Of a stretch of 64,000 bases of DNA, positions 47,327-57,594 are shown piece after piece. Numbering within the stretch: the stretch's first letter is position 1; every line of letters begins with the position of its first letter. A program made the position numbers and the translations under genes. The DNA lies in assembly GCF_002113025.1 (NCBI RefSeq), contig NZ_NEJH01000003.1:434001-498000 (forward strand), given 5' to 3'. Source of the DNA: Pseudomonas sp. B28(2017). Its GTDB lineage: Bacteria; Pseudomonadota; Gammaproteobacteria; Pseudomonadales; Pseudomonadaceae. A model generated the notes under the pieces. The model saw nothing but the letters and a program-made list of their open reading frames with translations, did not search any database and was not told the DNA's origin.

Positions 47327-50300
47327 ATGGGTGATCGGCACGACTATGTGGCCCTCGAGTGGGTCAAGGGCGAGATTGCCGAAACGCTGAAACAGGCTCA
47401 TCACGCGATCGAAAACCTGCTCGATGACCCGCAGGCGACGCAGGCGCTGGATGATTGCCTGGCGTGCATCCACCAGGTCCACGGCAGTCTGCAGATGGTC
47501 GAGTTCTACGGCGCGGCGCTGCTCGCCGAAGAGATGGAACAACTGGCCATGGCCTTGCAGGGCAACCGTGTCAGCCATCGCGACGAAGCGCTGCACCTGC
47601 TGATGCAGGCTCTCGGGCAACTGCCGATTTATCTGGACCGGGTGCAAGGTGCGCGCCGCGACTTGCCACTGGTGGTGTTGCCCCTGATCAATGACCTGCG
47701 CAGCGCCCGGGGCGAAAGCCTGCTGTCGGAAACCAGCCTGTTCAGCCCGCAATTGCCTGAGTTGCCAGCACTAAACGCAGAAACGCTGGGGCAGCTGGAA
47801 CCGGCCGAATTGCCCAATGTGCTGCGCAAGCTGCGGCAGATGCTGCAATTGGCGTTGGTCGGGTTCCTGCGCGAACAGGACAACGACACCAACCTCGACT
47901 ACCTGGCCAAGGTCTTCACCCGCCTCGAAGCGCTGTGCGGTAACGCGCCCCTGAGCCCGTTGTGGCAGGTGGCATCGGCGCTGGTCGAAGGCATGCAGGG
48001 CGGTGTGATTGCCAATAGTCCGGCCTTGCGCAGCCTGTTCAAGGATGCCGACAAGGAACTCAAGCGCCTGCTCGAACAAGGCATGCCCGGCATCAACCAG
48101 CCGGCCCCTCCGGAGCTGCTCAAGAGTTTGCTGTTCTACATTGCCAAGGCCGAACATCCCACCGGGCAGATGCTGACCATGAAAGAACGCTACTCACTGG
48201 ACGACGCGCTGCCCGACAGCGCGATGGTCGATGAAGAACGCGCGCGGCTGGCCGGTCCCGACCGTGACGCCATGCGCTCGGTGCTGGCAGCGCTGTGCGA
48301 GGAGCTGGTGCGGGTCAAGGAACGTCTGGATCTGTTCGTGCGCAGTGACCGCCAGCACACCTCTGACCTCGACAGTCTGCTGGCTCCGCTACGACAAATT
48401 GCCGACACCCTGGCGGTCCTGGGCTTCGGCCAGCCGCGCAAGGTGATCATCGATCAATTGGCGGTGGTGCTCAGCCTCGTTCAGGGCCAGCGCGAACCCA
48501 ACGATGCCACCCTCATGGACGTTGCCGGGGCCTTGTTATACGTCGAAGCGACGCTGGCCGGCATGGTCGGTACCGTGGAGCCGGAGAGCCAGGACGACAA
48601 CCGCCTGCCGACCACCGACCTGACGCAGATCCACCAGATCGTGATCAAGGAGGCCCGCATCTGTTTGCAGCAGGCCAAGGACATGATCGTCGACTATATC
48701 GACGCCGATTGGGACCGCCAGCATTTGCAGGCGCTGCCGGCCTTGCTGACCCAGGTGCGCGGCGCGCTGGCGATGATTCCGCTGAGCCGCGCGGCGAGTC
48801 TGGTCGAAACCTGCAATCACTTCATTCGCGAGCACCTGCTGCTCGAGCCGGGTCAACCGGGGTGGCAGGAACTGGACAGCCTGGCCGACGTGATCACCAG
48901 CATCGAGTACTACCTCGAACGCCTCAGCGACGACCCGCAAGCGCAGGGCGAAAACCTGCTCGATGTCGCGGAAAAAAGCCTGGCGAGCCTCGGGTTCTTC
49001 CCCAGTGAGCAGCATGTGCCAGTGCTTGATGATGTGCTCAACCCGACCGAAGCGCAGGTTATGCAGATGATGCAGGAGCTGGATGATCCGCAGATCGTCC
49101 AGACCTTGGCGGACGTGCTCGCCAGCCCGGTTTCGAGCCTGAATCCGCCCGCAATGAACACCCCGGGCAGCCTGCTGCCGCCGCCCTCGGGCGAAGATCC
49201 GGTGGATGAGGAGCTGCGCGAGGTGTTCCTCGAAGAAACCGACGAAGTCCTGGAAATCCTGCGCGAGTACCTGCCGCGCTGGTCGGTCAACCCTGACAAC
49301 CGCTCGGCCCTGAGTGAGCTGCGCCGTGCCTTCCATACCCTCAAGGGCAGTGGCCGCATGGTGCGCGCCCTGGTGCTGGGCGAGCTGGCCTGGGCCGTGG
49401 AAAACCTGCTCAACCGCGTACTGGAAAACAGCGTGGAGCCGGGCGCGACGGTGCAGCAACTGATCGGCGACGTGCTGCATCTGCTGCCGGAACTGGTGGC
49501 CGAATACGCCGCCAATGCCCAGCGCCAGCGCAACGATGTCGACCAGTTGGCCGCCCGCGCCCATGCCCTGGCCAAGGGCGAAGAACCGGTGTCCGATGAG
49601 GATACGCAAGATGTCGCGGCCCTCGACCCACTGTTGCTGGAGATCTTCCGCAAAGAGGCTGAAACCCATTTGAGCAGTCTCAATCGCTTCCTTGATCAGG
49701 CTGCCGAACATGTGCCGTTGCAGGCCAGCGACGAATTGCAGCGCGCCTTGCACACCCTCAAGGGCAGTGCCTCCATGGCCGGTGTGTTGCCGATTGCCGA
49801 ACTGGCCGTCCCGTTGGATCAACTGGCCCGGGAATACAAGGCGCACCTGATCCCGCTGGATCTGGATGAAGTCGAATTGCTGCTGGAAGCAGAAGGGCTG
49901 TTCCGCCTCGGTTTGCGTCAGCTCAAGAAAGATCCGCTGGCGGAAATCCCCGGCGCCCGGGGGTTGACCGAACGAGCCAGGGCGCTGCTGGCCGAGCGTC
50001 TGGAAAACCTCCTGAGCACACCGAACACGGGGCTTCGGATCAAGCGCGACCCGCAACTGATCAACAACTTCCTCGCCCAGGGCATGGACATCCTGCTGGA
50101 CGCCGAAAGCCTGTTGCAGCGTTGGCAGCAACACCCCGGCGAGCGTCAGGAGCTCAGCGCACTGCTGGACGAATTGACCACCCTCGGCGAAGGCGCGCAT
50201 CTGGCCGACCTGCACCCGGTGGACGAGCTGTGCGAAACGTTGCTCGACCTGTACGGTGCCGTGGAAGAAAGCAGCCTTGCGGTCAGCGAGCGTTTTTTCC

Positions 50301-53251
50301 ATGAGGCACAGCATGCCCACGAAGCACTGATCAACATGCTCGACGAACTGGCCGCCGGCCAGGAAATCAGCCCGCAGCCGCAACGGATCAGGGCCTTGCG
50401 CGAGCTGCTCGACGAGAGCCTTGACCCGTCGGCCATGGGCCTGATCCGCAGCGATGGCAGCCGGAGCCTGAGCATCCGCGAGCTGGGTTCTGCCACCGAG
50501 GAACTTGAGCGCACGCTACCCCCTGCCCCTACAGGAGAGGGGCGCGAACTGGACGAGGAAATCGTTGCGATCTTCCTTGAAGAAGCGGTGGATATCCTCG
50601 AAAGCGCCGGTCAGGCCTTGCAGCGCTGGTTGCGCGACTCGGACAACGCCGCGCCGCTGTCGTCGCTGCAACGGGATTTGCACACCCTCAAAGGCGGCGC
50701 GCGCATGGCCGGGGTCGGGCCGGTCGGCAATCTGGCCCATGAACTGGAAAGCCTTTACCAAGGCCTGCTGGAGCGTCGTTACGCCTTCAGCGATTCACTG
50801 GCAGTGCTGCTGCAACAGAGTCATGACCGACTGGCGTCGTACCTTGAACAGTTGCACCTCAACCAGCCACTGGACGATTCCCATGAGCTGATCGAAGCCA
50901 TTCGTGCCTACCGCCAAGGTCATGCGGGAGTCGCCGAGGCGGCCCGGCAGGCGACCGATAACGACTCGGCTGTGCATGATCCGGAATTGCTGGATATCTT
51001 CCTCGAGGAAGGTTTCGACATCATCGAAAGCTCCGGGGCGGCGCTGGAGCGCTGGCAGGCCCAGCCTTCGAGTCGTCAGGAAGTGGAAACCCTGCTGCGC
51101 GACCTGCACACCCTCAAGGGCGGTGCGCGCATGGTGGAAATCGCCGCGATCGGTGATCTGGCCCATGAGCTGGAGTTCCTCTACGAAGGCCTGTCCACCG
51201 GTATGCTGCAACCGACGGAGCCGTTGTTCGCGCTGTTGCAGCGCAGCCATGACCGCCTGGCGCAGATGCTCGACGCGGCCCGCGCCGGTGAGCCCATGCC
51301 GCCCGCCGACCGCTTGATCGATGCGATCAAGAACTTCAGCCACCCGGCCGCGCCTGAAACCCCCGCGCCGGTTGCGCCATCGACCACGCCCAAGGCCGAG
51401 CCGCTGGCGCCGCCGTCCGATGCCGGGGTGGACATGGTCAAGGTTTCGGCGGAACTGCTCGACGATCTGGTCAACCTGGCCGGTGAGACATCGATCTTCC
51501 GGGGGCGGATCGAACAGCAGGTCAACGATGCGCATATCGCCCTGAGCGAAATGGAGACCACCATCGAGCGCATGCGCGACCAGTTGCGCCGTCTCGATAC
51601 CGAAACCCAGGGGCGGATCCTCAGCCGCCAGCAAGTCGACGCCGAGCGTCTGGGCTACGAAGAATTCGACCCGCTGGAAATGGACCGCCACTCACAGTTG
51701 CAGCAACTGTCCCGGGCGTTGTTCGAATCGGCCTCTGACTTGCTCGACCTCAAGGAAACCCTCGAACGCCGCAATCAGGATGCGGAAAACCTGTTGCAAC
51801 AACAGGGTCGCATCAACACCGAATTGCAGGAAGGCCTGATGCGCACGCGCATGGTGCCGTTCGAACGCATGCTCCCGCGTTTGCAGCGCATCGTTCGGCA
51901 GGTGTCCAGCGAATTGGGCAAGGACGTGGATTTCATCGTCGATAACGCCGAAGGCGAGATGGATCGCAACGTTCTCGAGCGCATGGCCGCGCCGCTGGAG
52001 CACATGCTGCGCAACGCCGTCGACCACGGCCTGGAGTCCGTCGATGTGCGGCTGGCGGCGGGGAAACCGGCCAAGGGCAAGATCACCCTCGATCTACTGC
52101 GCGAAGGCGGTGACATCATTTTCGACATCCGCGACGACGGGGCCGGTGTGCCGCTGGACGCGGTGCGGCGCAAGGCGATCAAGCGCGGTTTGCTGGCCCC
52201 GGACAGCGTCATCAGTGATCACGACGTGTTGCAGTTCATCCTGCAACCGGGGTTTTCCACCGCCGAGAAAATCACCCAGATTTCCGGTCGCGGTGTCGGC
52301 ATGGACGTGGTGCACGAAGAGGTGCGGCAACTGGGCGGCACCATGAGCATCGACTCGGTGCCCGGGCAGGGCGTGCATTTTCGCATTCGCCTGCCGTTTA
52401 CCGTATCGGTCAACCGGGCGCTGATGGTGCAGTGCGGTGAGGACCAGTACGCCATCCCGCTCAATACCATCGACGGCATCGTTCGCGTCCTGCCCAACGA
52501 GCTCGAAGGCTATTTCCGTTTCGATTCGCCAACCTACGAATACGCCGGGCAACGTTACGAGCTGTGCTATCTGGGGGAGCTGCTGAAAACCATCCCGCGC
52601 CCGAAACTGTTGGGCCAGAGCCAGCCATTGCCGGTGTTGCTGGTGCAGTGCAACGAGCGGTATATCGCCGTTCAAGTGGATGCCATGGCCGGCACTCGCG
52701 AGATCGTGGTCAAGAGCCTGGGGCCGCAGTTTGCGGCGGTGCAAGGGGTGACCGGGGCGACGATTCTCGGGGATGGCCGGGTGGTGTTGATCCTGGATTT
52801 GCTGGCGCCGATCCGTGCAATGCAGGCCCGTATCCCCCAGCGTCCGGCGGGGCAGGAAGTCGAGGCCGAACCGCATCGTCCGCTGCTGGTGATGGTGGTC
52901 GACGACTCGGTCACCGTGCGCAAGGTCACCAGCCGCTTGCTCGAACGCCACGGCATGAACGTGCTGACCGCCAAGGACGGGGTCGATGCCATGCTGCTGC
53001 TGGAAGAGCACATGCCCGACCTGATGCTGCTGGACATCGAGATGCCCCGCATGGATGGCTTCGAAGTCGCGACCCAGGTGCGCAACGACGAACGCCTGCA
53101 ACACCTGCCGATCATCATGATCACCTCCCGTACCGGACAGAAACACCGTGATCGCGCCATGGCCATCGGCGTCAACGACTACCTCGGCAAGCCGTACCAG
53201 GAATCGGTGCTGCTCGAAAGCATCGCCTTGTGGAGCAAGACCCATGCTTGA
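47327..53251 (+). CDS. chpA: Hybrid chemotaxis-type histidine kinase ChpA
   Basis: A 1974-residue kinase (start at 47327 after GGAG; an ATG 18 bp earlier is possible). Order: five His-phosphotransfer sites, H49 (HQVHGS), H670, H809 (HTLKGS), H1119 and H1261 (HTLKGG), with two degenerate modules where Thr replaces His (T475 in LTQVRGALAM, T951 in LTTLGEGAHL); then dimerisation and HATPase (MLRNAVDHGLE, DIRDDGAGVPLD, GRGVGMDVV, about 1555-1660), CheW-like domain (about 1690-1825) and a receiver with Asp1903 (LLDIEMPRMDGF). It phosphorylates PilG and PilH. As I recall, P. aeruginosa ChpA is about 500 residues longer with eight such sites. Confidence 0.95.
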   Translation: MGDRHDYVALEWVKGEIAETLKQAHHAIENLLDDPQATQALDDCLACIHQVHGSLQMVEFYGAALLAEEMEQLAMALQGNRVSHRDEALHLLMQALGQLPIYLDRVQGARRDLPLVVLPLINDLRSARGESLLSETSLFSPQLPELPALNAETLGQLEPAELPNVLRKLRQMLQLALVGFLREQDNDTNLDYLAKVFTRLEALCGNAPLSPLWQVASALVEGMQGGVIANSPALRSLFKDADKELKRLLEQGMPGINQPAPPELLKSLLFYIAKAEHPTGQMLTMKERYSLDDALPDSAMVDEERARLAGPDRDAMRSVLAALCEELVRVKERLDLFVRSDRQHTSDLDSLLAPLRQIADTLAVLGFGQPRKVIIDQLAVVLSLVQGQREPNDATLMDVAGALLYVEATLAGMVGTVEPESQDDNRLPTTDLTQIHQIVIKEARICLQQAKDMIVDYIDADWDRQHLQALPALLTQVRGALAMIPLSRAASLVETCNHFIREHLLLEPGQPGWQELDSLADVITSIEYYLERLSDDPQAQGENLLDVAEKSLASLGFFPSEQHVPVLDDVLNPTEAQVMQMMQELDDPQIVQTLADVLASPVSSLNPPAMNTPGSLLPPPSGEDPVDEELREVFLEETDEVLEILREYLPRWSVNPDNRSALSELRRAFHTLKGSGRMVRALVLGELAWAVENLLNRVLENSVEPGATVQQLIGDVLHLLPELVAEYAANAQRQRNDVDQLAARAHALAKGEEPVSDEDTQDVAALDPLLLEIFRKEAETHLSSLNRFLDQAAEHVPLQASDELQRALHTLKGSASMAGVLPIAELAVPLDQLAREYKAHLIPLDLDEVELLLEAEGLFRLGLRQLKKDPLAEIPGARGLTERARALLAERLENLLSTPNTGLRIKRDPQLINNFLAQGMDILLDAESLLQRWQQHPGERQELSALLDELTTLGEGAHLADLHPVDELCETLLDLYGAVEESSLAVSERFFHEAQHAHEALINMLDELAAGQEISPQPQRIRALRELLDESLDPSAMGLIRSDGSRSLSIRELGSATEELERTLPPAPTGEGRELDEEIVAIFLEEAVDILESAGQALQRWLRDSDNAAPLSSLQRDLHTLKGGARMAGVGPVGNLAHELESLYQGLLERRYAFSDSLAVLLQQSHDRLASYLEQLHLNQPLDDSHELIEAIRAYRQGHAGVAEAARQATDNDSAVHDPELLDIFLEEGFDIIESSGAALERWQAQPSSRQEVETLLRDLHTLKGGARMVEIAAIGDLAHELEFLYEGLSTGMLQPTEPLFALLQRSHDRLAQMLDAARAGEPMPPADRLIDAIKNFSHPAAPETPAPVAPSTTPKAEPLAPPSDAGVDMVKVSAELLDDLVNLAGETSIFRGRIEQQVNDAHIALSEMETTIERMRDQLRRLDTETQGRILSRQQVDAERLGYEEFDPLEMDRHSQLQQLSRALFESASDLLDLKETLERRNQDAENLLQQQGRINTELQEGLMRTRMVPFERMLPRLQRIVRQVSSELGKDVDFIVDNAEGEMDRNVLERMAAPLEHMLRNAVDHGLESVDVRLAAGKPAKGKITLDLLREGGDIIFDIRDDGAGVPLDAVRRKAIKRGLLAPDSVISDHDVLQFILQPGFSTAEKITQISGRGVGMDVVHEEVRQLGGTMSIDSVPGQGVHFRIRLPFTVSVNRALMVQCGEDQYAIPLNTIDGIVRVLPNELEGYFRFDSPTYEYAGQRYELCYLGELLKTIPRPKLLGQSQPLPVLLVQCNERYIAVQVDAMAGTREIVVKSLGPQFAAVQGVTGATILGDGRVVLILDLLAPIRAMQARIPQRPAGQEVEAEPHRPLLVMVVDDSVTVRKVTSRLLERHGMNVLTAKDGVDAMLLLEEHMPDLMLLDIEMPRMDGFEVATQVRNDERLQHLPIIMITSRTGQKHRDRAMAIGVNDYLGKPYQESVLLESIALWSKTHA

Positions 53252-53702
53252 GCATCGCACCAGCAATCTCACCGGCCTGCTGCTGCCGTTGGCCGACCGT
53301 ATCCTGATCCTGCCCAACGTCGCCGTTGCCGAGCTGATCGATTACCAGCAGCCGGGGACTTTCGACCTTGACACACCGCCGTGGTACCTGGGGCTGGTGA
53401 CGTGGCGCGACCGGCAGATTCCGCTGCTGAGTTTCGAGTCGGCATGTGCACAGAAAATCGTCATTGGCGAACGCGCGCGGATCGTCATCCTCAACACCCT
53501 CGGCGGGCGACCCGAGCTGAAATTCATTGCACTGCTGGTGCAGGGGATTCCGCGCTCCTGCAAGCTCGATAGCCAGTTGAGTTACGTCGATGTTCCGTTG
53601 TGCTCGCTGGAGCAGGCGGCGGTGCAGGTGGGCGAGCAAGTGGCGAAGGTGCCGGATCTGTTGGCGCTGGAGGCGTTGTTGGTGAGTACCGGGTTGACCT
53701 GA
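53244..53702 (+). CDS. chpC: CheW-like protein ChpC
   Basis: A 152-residue CheW-domain protein (LTGLLLPLADRILILPNVAV, WYLGLVTWRDRQIPLLSFE). It overlaps the chpA end by 8 bp. In P. aeruginosa chpB (methylesterase) lies between them; here it is missing. ChpC couples additional receptors to ChpA. Nothing like chpD or chpE follows; a REPIN and the malonate genes do. Confidence 0.9.
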   Translation: MLEHRTSNLTGLLLPLADRILILPNVAVAELIDYQQPGTFDLDTPPWYLGLVTWRDRQIPLLSFESACAQKIVIGERARIVILNTLGGRPELKFIALLVQGIPRSCKLDSQLSYVDVPLCSLEQAAVQVGEQVAKVPDLLALEALLVSTGLT

Positions 53703-53708
53703 CCGGCC

Positions 53709-53776
53709 CCTTCGCGAGCAGGCTCGCTCCCACATTTGAATGCGGTCTCTTGTGGGAGCGAGCCTGCTCGCGAAGG
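53709..53776. repeat. REPIN doublet
   Basis: CCTTCGCGAGCAGGCTCGCT and its inverted partner (ending GCTCGCGAAGG) surround TTTGAATGCGGTCTC. It follows chpC and may act as its terminator. Confidence 0.85.
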
Positions 53777-53794
53777 CGTCAGTCCAGACAACCA

Positions 53795-53809
53795 TTACCC
53801 TGAGCGTAA
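53795..53809 (+). promoter_or_regulatory. Candidate LysR-type (MdcR) site upstream of mdcA
   Basis: TTAC-N7-GTAA, containing a T-N11-A dyad, lies 82 bp before the mdcA ATG and is the only clear dyad in this leader outside the REPIN. Confidence 0.4.
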
Positions 53810-53890
53810 CGATCCACCGCTCTGCTTGATTGATGCCCCCATCCAACACTCCTAAGGTGACCCCCACGACAGCGAACCCGTGGAGTGGTC

Positions 53891-55561
53891 ATGACAACAA
53901 CAATATCCCCCGACTCGCGATGGACGCGGCGGCGCAGCGAAAAGCAGCGTCGCCTCGAGCTGGTGCGGAGTCTTGCCGACGGTGTGGTGTTGCCCACCGA
54001 CAACATCGTCGCGGCGCTGGAGGCGTTGATCCTGCCCGGCGACCGTGTGGTGCTCGAAGGCAACAACCAGAAGCAGGCGGATTTCCTTTCGCGTTCCCTG
54101 GCCAAGGCCGACCCCGCGAAGCTGCATGACCTGCACATGATCATGCCCAGCGTCGGCCGCGCCGAGCACCTTGACCTGTTCGAACGCGGCATCGCCCACA
54201 AGCTCGACTTCTCCTTTGCCGGCACCCAAAGCCTGCGCATCAGCCAGTTGCTCGAAGACGGCCTGCTGGAAATCGGCGCGATCCACACCTACATCGAACT
54301 CTACGCACGGCTGGTAGTGGACCTGATCCCCAACGTCGTGTTGTCGGCCGGGTTCATGGCCGACCGCGCCGGCAATATCTACACCGGGCCGAGCACCGAG
54401 GACACCCCGGCACTGATCGAACCGGCGGCCTTCAGCGATGGCATCGTCATCGTCCAGGTCAACCAGTTGGTGGACGACGTCAGCGACCTGCCGCGCGTAG
54501 ACATTCCCGCCTCCTGGGTCGACTTCGTGGTGGTGGCCGACAAGCCGTTCTACATCGAACCGCTGTTCACCCGCGATCCACGGCACATCAAGCCCGTGCA
54601 CGTGCTGATGGCGATGATGGCGATCCGTGGCATCTACGAAAAACACAATGTGCAGTCCCTCAACCACGGTATCGGTTTCAACACCGCTGCCATTGAACTG
54701 ATCCTGCCGACCTACGGCGAATCCCTCGGCCTCAAGGGAAAGATCTGTCGCAACTGGACGCTCAACCCGCACCCGACCCTGATTCCGGCGATTGAAAGCG
54801 GCTGGGTCGAAAGCGTGCATTGCTTCGGCACCGAGTTGGGGATGGAGAACTATATTGCGGCGCGGCCGGATGTGTTCTTTACCGGGCGCGACGGCTCCCT
54901 GCGTTCCAATCGGATGTTCAGCCAACTGGCCGGGCAATACGCCGTGGACCTGTTCATCGGCGCGACTTTGCAGGTGGATGGCGATGGTCATTCCTCCACT
55001 GTCACCCGCGGGCGCCTGGCCGGTTTCGGCGGTGCACCGAACATGGGGCACGACCCGCGCGGTCGTCGTCATGGCACGCCAGCCTGGCTCGACATGCGCA
55101 ACACCGACGTGGCCGAGCCGATGCTCGAACGCGGCAAAAAACTCGTGGTGCAGATGGTCGAGACCTTCCAGGAGGGCGGCAAGCCAACCTTCGTTGAAAC
55201 CCTCGATGCGGTTGATGTGGCGAAGAAAAGCGGCATGCCCCTGGCACCGATCATGGTCTACGGCGACGACGTTACCCACCTGTTGACCGAAGAGGGCATC
55301 GCCTATCTGTACAAGGCGCGCTCGCTGGAGGAGCGCCAGGCGATGATCGCCGCCGTTGCCGGGGTGACTGCCATCGGACTGCGTCACAACCCCAAGGACA
55401 CTGTACGCATGCGCCGTGAAGGCCTGATCGCCTTGCCCGAAGACCTCGGCATCCGCCGCACCGACGCCACCCGCGAACTGCTCGCGGCGAAAAGCGTGGC
55501 CGATCTGGTGGAGTGGTCCGGTGGCCTCTACAACCCGCCCGCCAAGTTCAGGAGCTGGTAA
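53891..55561 (+). CDS. mdcA: Malonate decarboxylase alpha subunit (acetyl-S-ACP:malonate ACP transferase)
   Basis: A 556-residue subunit that swaps the acyl group on the carrier protein, loading malonate in exchange for acetate. GGAG stands 5 nt before the ATG at 53891. Family blocks include [39 protein letters not shown] and [20 protein letters not shown]. First gene of a tightly packed operon: the mdcB start overlaps its stop by 1 bp. Confidence 0.96.
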   Translation: MTTTISPDSRWTRRRSEKQRRLELVRSLADGVVLPTDNIVAALEALILPGDRVVLEGNNQKQADFLSRSLAKADPAKLHDLHMIMPSVGRAEHLDLFERGIAHKLDFSFAGTQSLRISQLLEDGLLEIGAIHTYIELYARLVVDLIPNVVLSAGFMADRAGNIYTGPSTEDTPALIEPAAFSDGIVIVQVNQLVDDVSDLPRVDIPASWVDFVVVADKPFYIEPLFTRDPRHIKPVHVLMAMMAIRGIYEKHNVQSLNHGIGFNTAAIELILPTYGESLGLKGKICRNWTLNPHPTLIPAIESGWVESVHCFGTELGMENYIAARPDVFFTGRDGSLRSNRMFSQLAGQYAVDLFIGATLQVDGDGHSSTVTRGRLAGFGGAPNMGHDPRGRRHGTPAWLDMRNTDVAEPMLERGKKLVVQMVETFQEGGKPTFVETLDAVDVAKKSGMPLAPIMVYGDDVTHLLTEEGIAYLYKARSLEERQAMIAAVAGVTAIGLRHNPKDTVRMRREGLIALPEDLGIRRTDATRELLAAKSVADLVEWSGGLYNPPAKFRSW

Positions 55562-56451
55562 TGCACGCACTTAATCTGCAAACCACAGCCCTGAGCCTGG
55601 CCGAACGGCTGGCGGACCTGGCGGTGGACGCGCTGATCGACGAGGCTGATCTGTCGCCGAAACCGGCACTGGTCGACCGTCGTGGCAATGGCGCCCACAC
55701 CGATTTGCACTTGGGGCTGATGCACGCTTCGGCGCTGTCCCTGTGGCCGGTCTTCAAGGAAATGGCTGAAGCAGCCATCGAGTTCGGCGAAGTCGGATTG
55801 CCGCTGCGCGAAGCCGTGGGCCGTATCGGTCGCGAAGGCGAGCAAGCGATGCTCGACACCACCGGCGGTGTGAACACCCATCGCGGGGCGATCTGGGCCT
55901 TGGGCTTGTTGGTCACGGCCGTTGCGCTGGACCCCAGGTCCACGGCTGCAAGCAGCGTATCGATTCGTGCCGCACGTCTGGCGCTGCTCGACGACCGTCA
56001 CGCGCCGCGCCCGCTGAGCCACGGCGCTCAAGTTGCGCAGCGTTTCGGCGCACGGGGTGCCCGTGAAGAAGCGCAACTGGGCTTCCCGGCGGTGATGCAG
56101 CGTGCGCTGCCGCAACTGCGCCGCAGCCGCGACGAAGGTCATGGCGAGCAAAATGCCAGGCTCGATGCGCTGCTGGCGATCATGACGAATCTGGCCGACA
56201 CCTGCGTGCTTTACCGCGCCGGCGAAGAAGGGCTGCACACCATGCAACGGGGCGCCCGGGCTGTGCTCGATGCGGGTGGCAGTGCCAGCCTCGGCGGACG
56301 TCGCCGCCTGTATGAACTGGACCAACAACTAATCGCGTTGAATGCCTCGCCCGGCGGTGCTGCGGACCTGCTCGCAGCTTGCCTGTTCATCGACCGTATC
56401 GAGTCGGACGACGGCCTCATCCTCTGCCATTCAAGAAGGGAAGTGTTTTGA
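55561..56451 (+). CDS. mdcB: Triphosphoribosyl-dephospho-CoA synthase MdcB
   Basis: A 296-residue enzyme that makes the precursor of the 2'-(5''-phosphoribosyl)-3'-dephospho-CoA prosthetic group of the MdcC carrier protein. Blocks [36 protein letters not shown] and [20 protein letters not shown] identify the CitG/MdcB family. Overlaps mdcA and mdcC by 1 bp each. Confidence 0.94.
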   Translation: MHALNLQTTALSLAERLADLAVDALIDEADLSPKPALVDRRGNGAHTDLHLGLMHASALSLWPVFKEMAEAAIEFGEVGLPLREAVGRIGREGEQAMLDTTGGVNTHRGAIWALGLLVTAVALDPRSTAASSVSIRAARLALLDDRHAPRPLSHGAQVAQRFGARGAREEAQLGFPAVMQRALPQLRRSRDEGHGEQNARLDALLAIMTNLADTCVLYRAGEEGLHTMQRGARAVLDAGGSASLGGRRRLYELDQQLIALNASPGGAADLLAACLFIDRIESDDGLILCHSRREVF

Positions 56452-56750
56452 TGGAAACTTTATCCTTTGAATTTCCCGCCGGGCAGCCACCACGCGGTCG
56501 CACACTGGTGGGTTGTGTCGGCTCGGGCGATCTGGAAGTGCTGATCGAACCGGGTCAGGCCGGCAAGCTGACGATCAACGTGCAGACCTCGGTCAATGGC
56601 AGTGAACAACGCTGGCAGCATCTGTTCGCACGGATGTTCGACGGCCAGACGCCGCCGGCGATGACCATCGACATCCACGATTTCGGCGCGACTCCGGGCG
56701 TGGTGCGCTTGCGTCTGGAACAGGGCTTCGAGGAGATCGGCCATGACTGA
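56451..56750 (+). CDS. mdcC: Malonate decarboxylase acyl carrier protein (delta subunit)
   Basis: A 99-residue carrier protein. Ser25 in GCVGSGDLEVL is the attachment site of the dephospho-CoA-type prosthetic group, the same position as in Klebsiella MdcC. Ends overlapping mdcD by 8 bp. Confidence 0.94.
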   Translation: METLSFEFPAGQPPRGRTLVGCVGSGDLEVLIEPGQAGKLTINVQTSVNGSEQRWQHLFARMFDGQTPPAMTIDIHDFGATPGVVRLRLEQGFEEIGHD

Positions 56751-57594
56751 CAACGTATCCCTGCTGAACAAGCGCAGCTTCGTCGAACTCGGAGCCCGGC
56801 AACGGGCCAAGGCCCTGCTCGACGTCGGGACCTTCCGCGAATTGCTCGATCCGTTCCAGCGCGTCATGTCGCCATGGCTGTCGCGCCAGGGCGTAGTGCC
56901 GCAGGCCGACGACGGCGTGGTGATCGCCAAGGGCAGTCTCGATGGCCTGCCCGTGGTGGTCGCGGCCATCGAAGGCGCGTTCCAGGGCGGCAGCCTCGGT
57001 GAAGTCGGCGGAGCAAAAATTGCCGGCGCACTGGAACTGGCCGCCGAAGACAACCGCAAAGGCATCCCGACCCGCGCCGTGCTGCTGCTGGAAACCGGCG
57101 GTGTGCGGTTGCAGGAAGCCAACCTCGGCCTGGCGGCGATTGCCGACATCCACGCGGCGATTGTCGACTTGCAGCAGTACCAACCCGTGGTCGGTGTGGT
57201 GGCGGGCAGCGTTGGGTGCTTTGGCGGCATGTCGATTGCCGCCGGGTTGTGCAGCTACCTGTTGGTGACCCAGGAAGCGCGACTCGGCCTGAACGGCCCG
57301 CAGGTGATCGAACAGGAAGCCGGACTCGAGGAATACGACTCCCGCGACAGGCCCTTCATCTGGAGCCTGACCGGTGGCGAGCAGCGCTTCGCCAGTGGTC
57401 TGGCGGACGGCTATGTCGCTGACGACGTGGCGCAGATCCGCCAACAGGTCGGTGAATGGCTCAAGCAAGGTTTGCCGGCGCAACCCCGCAGCCGTCAGGC
57501 CGGGTTGTTCCTGCAACGCCTGGCGCGACTGGACGCCGAACCGCAAATCGAGCCGTCCGTGGTTCGCGATCTGTACCAAGGAGAACGCCCATGA
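56743..57594 (+). CDS. mdcD: Malonate decarboxylase beta subunit
   Basis: A 283-residue carboxyltransferase-like (crotonase-fold) subunit that, with MdcE, decarboxylates malonyl-S-ACP to acetyl-S-ACP. Blocks include AIEGAFQGGSLGEVGGAKIA, VLLLETGGVRLQEANLG and GSVGCFGGMSIAAGLCSYL. Overlaps mdcE by 4 bp (ATGA). Confidence 0.95.
   Translation: MTDNVSLLNKRSFVELGARQRAKALLDVGTFRELLDPFQRVMSPWLSRQGVVPQADDGVVIAKGSLDGLPVVVAAIEGAFQGGSLGEVGGAKIAGALELAAEDNRKGIPTRAVLLLETGGVRLQEANLGLAAIADIHAAIVDLQQYQPVVGVVAGSVGCFGGMSIAAGLCSYLLVTQEARLGLNGPQVIEQEAGLEEYDSRDRPFIWSLTGGEQRFASGLADGYVADDVAQIRQQVGEWLKQGLPAQPRSRQAGLFLQRLARLDAEPQIEPSVVRDLYQGERP

Noticed and set aside
48536-50383. A 615-codon open frame on the minus strand inside chpA
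   Set aside because: It overlaps the Hpt-containing part of chpA and has no recognisable domain; an antisense shadow.
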